Notes under the pieces: generated by a model
The model's database searches: none
Seen by the model: only the letters and a program-made list of their open reading frames with translations
What the model was told of the DNA's origin: nothing
From: Holophagales bacterium
GTDB lineage: Bacteria > Acidobacteriota > Thermoanaerobaculia > Multivoradales > Multivoraceae
NCBI GenBank assembly: GCA_009843505.1
Contig: VYDI01000004.1
Coordinates: 1 to 64,000 of the forward strand
Reading direction: 5' to 3'
Length of the DNA: 64,000 nt
Part shown: positions 57,707 through 64,000 of the stretch, one piece after another
Layout of the letters: each line of letters opens with the position of its first letter
Numbering within the stretch: position 1 is the first letter of the stretch
Position numbers and translations under genes: made by a program

Positions 57707-57770
57707 AGGCGTGTAGGCTCCGCGGGCTCTTGACAGAAGGTACCGACGAACCCAGGGAGGAAACCCGCAG

Positions 57771-58649
57771 ATGATCTCCGCTGACGCCCGCTATGAGAGG
57801 AAACGGATCGAGGTCCATGGTCACGAGATGGCCTACGTCGACCACGGCGAGGGCGATCCGATCGTCTTCCTGCACGGCAATCCGACGTCGTCGTACCTGT
57901 GGCGCAACGTGATGCCGCACCTGGAGGGGAAGGGTCGACTGGTGGCGCCGGATCTGATCGGGATGGGCGACTCGGCGAAGCTGCCGGAGAGCGGGCCGGA
58001 CCGGTACCGCTTCGTCGAGCACCGGCACTACCTCGACGGCCTGCTCGAGGCGATTGGCGTTACGGAGAACGTCGTCCTGGTCATCCACGACTGGGGGTCC
58101 GCGCTCGGTTTCGACTGGGCCAACCGGCACCGGAATGCGGTGCGCGGTCTCGCCTACATGGAGGCGATCGTCAGCCCGGTCCCGAGCTGGGTTGCCTGGC
58201 CTGAAGCGGCTCGCGGCATCTTCCAGGGCTTTCGCTCGTCGGCGGGCGAGGGCATGGTGCTGGCGAAGAACGTTTTCGTCGAGCGGGTGCTGCCGGGGTC
58301 CGTGCTGCGGAAGATGACGGACGAGGAGATGGCGGTCTACCGGCGTCCGTTCGAGGACGAGGGCGAGTCGCGCCGACCGACGCTCACCTGGCCGCGCCAG
58401 ATCCCGATCGCCGGGGAGCCGGAGGATGTCGTCGCCATCGTGCAGTCGTACGCCGACTGGCTGGCGGAGTCGGACGTACCGAAGCTGTTCGTCAACGCGA
58501 GACCCGGCGCGATCCTCACCGGCGCCATGCGCGAGATCTGCCGCGCCTGGCCGAACCAGACGGAAGTGACGGTCAAGGGCTCCCACTTCATCCAGGAGGA
58601 CTCCCCGGACGAGATCGGTCAGGCGATCTCGGAATGGTTGCCTTCGTAG
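57771..58649 (+). CDS. Haloalkane dehalogenase (subfamily II, LinB/DhaA-like)
   Basis: This 292-residue alpha/beta-hydrolase hydrolytically removes halide from haloalkanes. The expected pentad is visible: nucleophile Asp107 with Trp108 ([11 protein letters not shown]), halide-binding Asn37 ([10 protein letters not shown]), acid Glu131 (YMEAIV) and base His272 ([10 protein letters not shown]). Position numbers are almost identical to those of LinB. There is no signal peptide, so it is cytoplasmic. GGGAGG precedes the ATG. No other dehalogenation gene is nearby. Confidence 0.95.
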   Translation: MISADARYERKRIEVHGHEMAYVDHGEGDPIVFLHGNPTSSYLWRNVMPHLEGKGRLVAPDLIGMGDSAKLPESGPDRYRFVEHRHYLDGLLEAIGVTENVVLVIHDWGSALGFDWANRHRNAVRGLAYMEAIVSPVPSWVAWPEAARGIFQGFRSSAGEGMVLAKNVFVERVLPGSVLRKMTDEEMAVYRRPFEDEGESRRPTLTWPRQIPIAGEPEDVVAIVQSYADWLAESDVPKLFVNARPGAILTGAMREICRAWPNQTEVTVKGSHFIQEDSPDEIGQAISEWLPS

Positions 58650-58722
58650 TCGACGTTCTCCTCCCCGATACCCATCTTCATGTGTGACGCCCGAGGCAAT
58701 CGGGCACGGGGAGGGAGCTCAC

Positions 58723-60273
58723 ATGCTGCGCAGGCTGCTTCGGGAAGGAAGAAGCTTCCCATCGACGGTCAGGGTCTCGATGCTGGTCGCCGCGCTGAGC
58801 GTGATGGCCGGATCTGCGGCGGCCCAGAGTGCCGAGACGGGGCCGAGCCTCGATGGGCTGAAGCGCCTTGACCTGCCGCGGGAGATCACCCGGGCGTCCG
58901 ATGTGCGCTGGCTGGCGGACGGGGAGATCGTTCTCGGCGTCATCGGCTCGGGCATCCAGGCCTGGCGGCTTGGCGAGAGCGGGGCCGAACTCCGGGTGGC
59001 GCTGGAGGATCCCACTCCTGAGGTGTTCGAGATCGGTGGTAGAGCCGTCGTCAATCGAAACACCTTCGAACGGGACTATGGCCGGCTTGGCGTCTCGGCT
59101 CAGGGACTTGCCTTTGCGGACCTGTTTGGTGGTGTCTTCGTAGCGAGCGAAGATGGGCTCGACGGTCCGGTGGACGTCAAGTTCCTGGGCGATCTCGACC
59201 GGCTTGGGGTGCTCACCGCGGCAGTGGGCCTCATGCTCAAGGACACGGATGGCTGGGCGCCCTACGCGGCCTGGTTGATGGAGGATGGCGGTGGATCGCC
59301 GCGCGGCCTGCTGCCCACGCGGGATGGCGGGCGCGGCCTGGAGCTCTGTCGGGATGCCGAGCTCTCGGTGATCCGTTTCATCTCGGCAGACCGCCTGCTC
59401 GTGATTCCGGGAGCCGAGGCCGGCGTCTTCGTCTACGACCTCGACGGTGTGATCCGCGACAGTCTCGACGCGGCAACCTTCTTCGCCGAGAGCGGTTGCG
59501 ATGTCGAGGCCGACGAGGGGGACAACTCGCCTCTTTCGGATGCCTACGTTCGGGCCGACTGGCTGGGCCCGCGTCGCATCATCGACGAGGTCGTGGCGGA
59601 CGGCGCCGGCAACGTGTACTTCTTCGTCCGCTACGGGGCGGATGGGCCCGCGCCAGCGGCCGCTGCGGAGCTCGGTTCGCTGCCTAAACTCGGTCGGCGG
59701 GCCGTCGCGGCCGACATCGCGGCGACGTTGCCCAACACGGATCCTGCCTGCCCTACGCCGCATTGCTACGAGCCCGCTACACCGGGTTTGGTGCCCGCCG
59801 CGAGCGCCTACCACTGGCGGCCGGCGTCTCGGTGGCGCGCCGAGGGCTCTCGGCGCCGGCCTTCGATTCACCACGTGGCGCTGCGTTCGAGTCAAGGGGC
59901 CGTAGGGTTCAACCGGCAGGGCCCGGTTTCCGGGGGAATCAGTCGACAACGGGCGCAGGAGACGGCGGTTCAGCCACGCGGACGGGCGGGCGTACAGGGA
60001 GGGTCAGTCAGGGACCTGGTCGTCGCTGCCGTGCCCCCGCCGAGCGGCAGGGTGTGCTGGGACCTGGTCCACGCTCGCGTGGACGATCTCCGAACCGTGG
60101 CGAGGCAGCCGTGCGTCGTCGAGTCGGAGTTCGCCGATACCCGGCTACGCGCCGACCTGCGTGGTGACCGGGTGGTGATCCTGCTTCGCGGCGGGGCTCT
60201 GCGGGGAGCAGACGTACGGGCCGCGGAGGCGTTCGAAGCGCGTTTGGTCCCTTCAGCGGGCGGCGAGGGCTAG
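58723..60273 (+). CDS. Exported protein of unknown function, possible frameshift region
   Basis: This 516-residue protein has a signal peptide (VSMLVAALSVMAGSAAAQ, cleavage about residue 35). Residues 45-335 have repeated beta-strand-like blocks (ADGEIVLGVIGSG, VFVYDLDGVIRDSL, ADGAGNVYFFVRYG), suggesting a propeller. Residues about 345-435 are a Pro/Arg/Gln-rich stretch of unlike composition, then a well-behaved tail (LVVAAVPPPSGRVCWDLVHA) resumes. Another frame is open over 59763-60167 and reads plausibly there, so two compensating indels are possible. ATG 58723 with GGAGGGAG; the carboxypeptidase-regulatory protein follows after 4 bases. Confidence 0.65.
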   Translation: MLRRLLREGRSFPSTVRVSMLVAALSVMAGSAAAQSAETGPSLDGLKRLDLPREITRASDVRWLADGEIVLGVIGSGIQAWRLGESGAELRVALEDPTPEVFEIGGRAVVNRNTFERDYGRLGVSAQGLAFADLFGGVFVASEDGLDGPVDVKFLGDLDRLGVLTAAVGLMLKDTDGWAPYAAWLMEDGGGSPRGLLPTRDGGRGLELCRDAELSVIRFISADRLLVIPGAEAGVFVYDLDGVIRDSLDAATFFAESGCDVEADEGDNSPLSDAYVRADWLGPRRIIDEVVADGAGNVYFFVRYGADGPAPAAAAELGSLPKLGRRAVAADIAATLPNTDPACPTPHCYEPATPGLVPAASAYHWRPASRWRAEGSRRRPSIHHVALRSSQGAVGFNRQGPVSGGISRQRAQETAVQPRGRAGVQGGSVRDLVVAAVPPPSGRVCWDLVHARVDDLRTVARQPCVVESEFADTRLRADLRGDRVVILLRGGALRGADVRAAEAFEARLVPSAGGEG

Positions 60274-60277
60274 GGCG

Positions 60278-63200
60278 GTGCGGTTCTCGATCCTTGTTCC
60301 GTGGCTTGTCGTCAGTGCGGTAGCGGTCCCCGGCCTGGCTCAGGAGGAAGCTGCGCCGGACGGCCCGTTCCAGTTCGTATGCCCCAGGCAGAGCGATCCG
60401 GCTTTCCTCGACGGGATTCCCGTGCCCGCCGACAGGACATGGGAACGACTGGACGACATCCCGCCAGGCGGTGCGGCGCTGGCTGGCTGCTGGGCGTGGA
60501 GCGACTCCTGTCCACCCCGGCTCTTCGAGGCCGGACAGAGCCCGGCCGCCGCTTGCCGCGCCGGTGCTGGTTCAACCAGTCCGCTGAGCGTCCGCATGCT
60601 CGTCCCCGAGGCCTCGAACGGGGCTTCCGCGGACGGGACCGCGACCGCGGCCGGGTTCGAGGTGGTGGCGGCGCCGGTGGCGATGTGGCGGCAGGTGCCC
60701 TGGAATCTGCTGCCGACGACTAGCGTCGCTTCGGGGTCGTTCTCCCTGCTCCGCGATGACGAAACCTGGCGCGTTCAGGCGCTGGCGGGGGGCGTCGCCT
60801 CGATCTGGCGGGACGTGACTCCTGAAGAAGGCTCGGTGGAGCTCCCGCTGCGGGAGGCGGTGGAGTTCACCGTGCAGGCGACCGCCGGGGGCGCGCCCCT
60901 CGCGGGTGCCAGGGTGTACCTGGTGCGGTCAGGCTTGGGTGTCTATTCCGTATCCGAGCCTCTGGGCTTCGGGATCTCGGACGCCGACGGCAAGGTGAGC
61001 CTGACCGTGTCCGAGCGGGAGCGTTCCGCGGTCCTCGTCTCCCACGTCACCCGGAACGCGTCGGCGTTCGAGCGTTTCGACGAGACGCCAGCGCTCGTCG
61101 AGCTTGGTCCGGGGTTGAACCTGACAGGCCGTACCGTCGATCCGGAAGGGCTGCCCGTTGCGGGCGTACGGCTCCTGGGCCTGTCGTGGGTTGCCGACGA
61201 ACTCGCGGTGATGCAGCGGCATGTGGGCCTCTCGGGCCCCGACGGCCGCTTCCTGCTCACCGGCTTCGCGAAGGGCGCCGCCTCGCTGCAGGCCGATGGC
61301 GGCGATCTGGAGTACTCCCAGGCGTTCGACCTGGAGGGTCCCCTGGACTTGGGGTCGATCGTGCTGACGGCGCCCGAGCACTACTGGATCCAGGTCGTCG
61401 ATGCGAGTCGCGGAACGCCGGTTCCTGAGGCGCGTGCTCTCTTCGAGGGTGGAGAGGCAACGACGACTGATCGGGATGGACTCGCGCGCGTGTCGTCCCG
61501 TTTCGGCCGGATCCTCCTGGTCAACGCAGAGGGTTACCGGATGGCCCGGTTCCGGTTCGCCGCCGCCGGTGCCGCGGCCGAGGCAAACCCGCCGCCTGGC
61601 TTGGCGGCCCGTGCCGTCGACGTGACCGGCGATGCCGGCGCGGCGGCCGAGACGCCCGTGGTGCTACGGCTGGCGCCGGCCTTCACGGTCGAAGGAGTTT
61701 TCGTGACGGCCGATGGCGTGACGCCGGCCGCCTCCGGCCGCCTGGTTGCCTCCCAGTCAGTGGCCGGCGGAAGCAGGACGAGCAACGAAGCGCTTGGCGC
61801 GGACGGTTCCTTCTCCCTGGACCTCGAGCCGGGCGCCTATTCGCTGGAGCTGACGGCCGGGAATGCCGGAAGGCGGGTGCTGGAGGTTTCCGGGTCGGCG
61901 GGTGAGACGCGCGACCTGGGGATCGTCATGGCGCCGGCGTCGGCCTGGGTGTCCGGGACCGTGGTGAGTCCCGAGTACGCCCCGGTGCCGGGCGCCAGGA
62001 TCTCCTATCTGCGGCCGACCGAGTTCGGCGCCTTGATGGCCCGAGCGATGGGACGGGTAGCCGAGGTGACGGCAGATGCCGACGGCTACTTCGAAATGCA
62101 CGGCCTGGAACTTGGCCCGTCCAGCCTCCGCGTGGAGGCGGAGGGATTCGCACCGCTGGAGTTCGACGTCGAGGCGGCGGCGATCCAGTGGGTCGACGCC
62201 GGTTTCGTCGAACTCTCGCGCGGGCGGCGGATCACCGTGCGCTCGGACGTCGACGGAGGCATGGTGAACCTCGATCCGGGCTCCGAGCACGACCCTCTGG
62301 GCCCGATGACCGGCAAGGTGCTCGACGGCGAGGCCGTGTTCGAGAACGTGCCCGCGGAGTCCTTGCGGGTTCGCGTGCTGGAGGAGGGCGTGCCGGTCTG
62401 CGAGCGTCGCGAGGAGGCTGGAACTGGCGACGAGGTGATCCGGTGCAACCGGAGCACGGTGACGGTGACCGGTCTTGTGACGATCGGTGGGCAGCCAGGA
62501 ACCGGGAGGTTGAACTGGCAGTCGAAGGTGGAGAATCCCCAAGGCGAGGGAATCATGCGCACGGTTGGCGGGCCCATGCAGCGGACCCGGATCGTCTCCA
62601 GCAAGTTGGAACTGTCGGCGCCCATCGACGGTGAGGGTCGCTATCGGCTGGAGTCGATGCTCCCCGGCGAGTGGAACGTGACCCTGTGGTCGGACACGGG
62701 CGGGATGCAGGAGGGGCGCGAGATCACGGTACCGGACGCTCCAGGCGAGGAGATCGTCGTCGACTTCCGCTACGGCGGCGTCTCGGTTGCGGGGACCGTC
62801 GTCGATGCCGAAGGGCAGCCCGTGACCCACGCGACAGTGGACATCTTCCCGGGGCGCCAGGCGGTCGTAACGGGTCGGGACGGCCGATACGAGATCAGGG
62901 ACCTGGCGCCGGGCGCGTACCAGTTGCGGGCGAGGTTTCAGCACTCCCGCTCAGACCTGGTGGATGTGGAGCTTCGCGACTACAGCGACGTTCAGTCCGT
63001 GCAACTGCAGCTACGGAACGATCCCTCCGACGACGAGATCACGATCCGGCTCGCAGGCGCCGCCGGCGGCTTCTGCTTCGTCGAGATGGAAGGCGCCGCG
63101 CAGCGGACCGTCCGCATCGATCGCGGCGTGGCGAGCACCCAGCTCACCCCGCCGCTGACCGACCGCGTCCGCGTCGCCTGCCATGCGGATGGACGCTGGG

Positions 63201-63496
63201 TCCTCACCGGCTGGCAGCCGCTCGAACCGGCTCTGGATCGTGGCATCGAGCTGGATCCCTTCGAGTCCGAGTCCTCGATCGTCCTGACCGGCGAAGGATC
63301 GGCGGCGGTGCGGGTCACCGGCCCCGGTGGCTGGGATCTCGGCTCTCTCCGCATCTGGTTCAGCGGCGCGACGACCTTCTCTGTCGGCGAGACGATTCCC
63401 AACCTGCCGGAGGGCGAGTACACCCTCCGCTGGGGGAATCAGGTACGGACCGTCTGGACCGAGCGGCGGCGTGCCGCAGAGGTCGAGATCGAGTAG
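60278..63496 (+). CDS. Large exported protein with carboxypeptidase-regulatory-like repeats
   Basis: This 1072-residue secreted protein has a signal peptide (FSILVPWLVVSAVAVPGLAQ). The body is a series of CarboxypepD_reg/transthyretin-like beta-sandwich repeats: for example LTGRTVDPEGLPVAGVRLLG, VSGTVVSPEYAPVPGARISY and VAGTVVDAEGQPVTHATVDI, each followed by a DGRY/DGRF strand. No catalytic domain was recognised. Such proteins are often surface or TonB-linked, but no plug or barrel is seen here. GTG start, 4 bases after the preceding gene, with which it is likely co-transcribed. Confidence 0.85.
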   Translation: MRFSILVPWLVVSAVAVPGLAQEEAAPDGPFQFVCPRQSDPAFLDGIPVPADRTWERLDDIPPGGAALAGCWAWSDSCPPRLFEAGQSPAAACRAGAGSTSPLSVRMLVPEASNGASADGTATAAGFEVVAAPVAMWRQVPWNLLPTTSVASGSFSLLRDDETWRVQALAGGVASIWRDVTPEEGSVELPLREAVEFTVQATAGGAPLAGARVYLVRSGLGVYSVSEPLGFGISDADGKVSLTVSERERSAVLVSHVTRNASAFERFDETPALVELGPGLNLTGRTVDPEGLPVAGVRLLGLSWVADELAVMQRHVGLSGPDGRFLLTGFAKGAASLQADGGDLEYSQAFDLEGPLDLGSIVLTAPEHYWIQVVDASRGTPVPEARALFEGGEATTTDRDGLARVSSRFGRILLVNAEGYRMARFRFAAAGAAAEANPPPGLAARAVDVTGDAGAAAETPVVLRLAPAFTVEGVFVTADGVTPAASGRLVASQSVAGGSRTSNEALGADGSFSLDLEPGAYSLELTAGNAGRRVLEVSGSAGETRDLGIVMAPASAWVSGTVVSPEYAPVPGARISYLRPTEFGALMARAMGRVAEVTADADGYFEMHGLELGPSSLRVEAEGFAPLEFDVEAAAIQWVDAGFVELSRGRRITVRSDVDGGMVNLDPGSEHDPLGPMTGKVLDGEAVFENVPAESLRVRVLEEGVPVCERREEAGTGDEVIRCNRSTVTVTGLVTIGGQPGTGRLNWQSKVENPQGEGIMRTVGGPMQRTRIVSSKLELSAPIDGEGRYRLESMLPGEWNVTLWSDTGGMQEGREITVPDAPGEEIVVDFRYGGVSVAGTVVDAEGQPVTHATVDIFPGRQAVVTGRDGRYEIRDLAPGAYQLRARFQHSRSDLVDVELRDYSDVQSVQLQLRNDPSDDEITIRLAGAAGGFCFVEMEGAAQRTVRIDRGVASTQLTPPLTDRVRVACHADGRWVLTGWQPLEPALDRGIELDPFESESSIVLTGEGSAAVRVTGPGGWDLGSLRIWFSGATTFSVGETIPNLPEGEYTLRWGNQVRTVWTERRRAAEVEIE

Positions 63497-63499
63497 CGA

Positions 63500-63526
63500 C
63501 GCGGGCGTGTACCCGCGCACCCAGTA
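63500..63526 (-). repeat. REP-like element, copy D (variant)
   Basis: On the minus strand TACTGGGTG leads into CGCGGG-TACACG-CCCGCG. The leader is conserved but the hairpin bases differ from A-C while keeping the stem. It begins 6 bases after the stop of the cytochrome b gene. Confidence 0.55.
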
Positions 63527-63532
63527 CGTGGC

Positions 63533-64000
63533 CTACTTGCCGCCGCTGACCGGCCACTTGGCCGGGTCATGGTGCCGGAGGTAGTCCTTGCGGTCGATCC
63601 AGCCGAGGATCATCGACCACGTCATCCAGCGCTTCTCGGGCAGGATGGCGAAGTAGACGTGGGCCACGGTGAGCGTGACCAGGACGACGCCGCCGACCCC
63701 GTGCAGGACGTAGACCCAGCCCCAGCCGCCGTCGCCGAAGAACTTGTAGTCGTCCTGGGCCCAGAGCGGCTGCTCGATCCGCCACATCATCAGGATGCCG
63801 GTGACGATCGCGGCCATGCCGGCCAGGGTCGCGGCGTGATGGAACATCTTCTGCGCTGCCGGGTACTTACCGGGTTTGGCGGGCGGCTCGCCACCGGTTA
63901 CGGCCTTGCGCATCTCGCGCATCATGTCGCCGAGGTCCGAGAGCCCGACCCACACGTTCTTCAGGCTCTGGAAGAAGGTGGCGTGGATGATGTGGAACAC
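63533..64000 (-). CDS. Cytochrome b subunit of a membrane oxidoreductase, C-terminal part
   Basis: The C-terminal 155 residues of a FdnI/NarI-like di-heme cytochrome b; the N-terminus lies right of the window. Histidines suited to heme ligation appear in QKMFHHAATLAGMAAIVTG and VYVLHGVGGVVLVTLTVAHV, with the end YFAILPEKRWMTWSMILGW. The hydrophobic segments alternate with basic loops. Partner subunits are outside the view, so the enzyme cannot be named. Confidence 0.85.
   Translation of the reverse strand: MFHIIHATFFQSLKNVWVGLSDLGDMMREMRKAVTGGEPPAKPGKYPAAQKMFHHAATLAGMAAIVTGILMMWRIEQPLWAQDDYKFFGDGGWGWVYVLHGVGGVVLVTLTVAHVYFAILPEKRWMTWSMILGWIDRKDYLRHHDPAKWPVSGGK

Larger units (their letters stand above)
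57416..57770. other. Gene-free stretch of 355 bases
   Basis: No credible gene is present between the VWFA-related gene and the dehalogenase gene. It holds the 35-base inverted repeat (57431-57607), REP-like copy C (57638-57665) and a small stem-loop (57692-57706). A GGGAGG ribosome-binding site for the dehalogenase is at 57753-57758. Confidence 0.8.

Overview
The window looks like chromosomal core and accessory DNA of a high-GC Gram-negative bacterium. An Acidobacteriota affiliation is my best inference. It rests on a secreted VWFA-related protein of the type common in that phylum, a large secreted protein built of carboxypeptidase-regulatory-like repeats, several lipoproteins and outer-membrane proteins, and EtfBA paired with a membrane Fe-S ETF oxidoreductase. 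I saw no transposase, phage gene, CRISPR array, rRNA or tRNA. The left and right ends cut through genes (sucB and a cytochrome b subunit).

Layout. 1-5.4 kb (minus): dipeptide-type ABC permeases dppB/dppC followed by 2-oxoglutarate dehydrogenase sucA and sucB (partial). 5.5-8.2 kb (plus): a MATE exporter and argG. 8.2-17.9 kb (minus): an outer-membrane-type protein, then a lipid and short-chain acid oxidation block: a lipoprotein isoaspartyl peptidase, a propionyl/acetyl-CoA synthetase, the membrane ETF oxidoreductase (EtfD/EMO type), a TetR regulator, etfB and etfA. 18-20.9 kb (plus): a DUF3311-like small membrane protein coupled to an SSS symporter, and trpS. 21-22.3 kb (minus): an aminotransferase. 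22.4-31 kb (plus): a degenerate acyl-CoA-dehydrogenase-like protein, TerB-like protein, YhhQ-type transporter, class II DAHP synthase, a PilZ-TM-AMIN fusion, murJ, DUF4126, and a transglutaminase-TPR lipoprotein. 31-40.2 kb (plus): a HyuA-type protein, a complete RND efflux operon, and a possible DUF1285-like protein.

40.3-45 kb (minus): gamma-glutamyltransferase and an M16 peptidase lipoprotein. 45.2-47.7 kb (plus): a zinc alcohol dehydrogenase and an exported M20 amidohydrolase. 47.7-51.7 kb (minus): a two-subunit molybdenum hydroxylase (CoxS-like plus form II CoxL-like) with a DUF3187-like protein behind it. 51.8-64 kb: an exported protein of unknown function, a MoxR ATPase beside a fused AAA-VWA protein, the VWFA-related protein, a LinB-like haloalkane dehalogenase, two large secreted proteins, and the end of a cytochrome b subunit.

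Most genes are packed tightly, with many 4-base GTGA/ATGA/TTGA stop-start overlaps. The most unusual non-coding signals are four copies of a 28-base REP-like hairpin placed after genes, a perfect 35-base inverted repeat around a 107-base spacer (57431-57607), and a cluster of palindromes upstream of the ETF oxidoreductase (14590-14764). The most unusual proteins are the PilZ-TM-AMIN fusion and the MoxR plus AAA-VWA pair, in which both Walker B motifs are altered.
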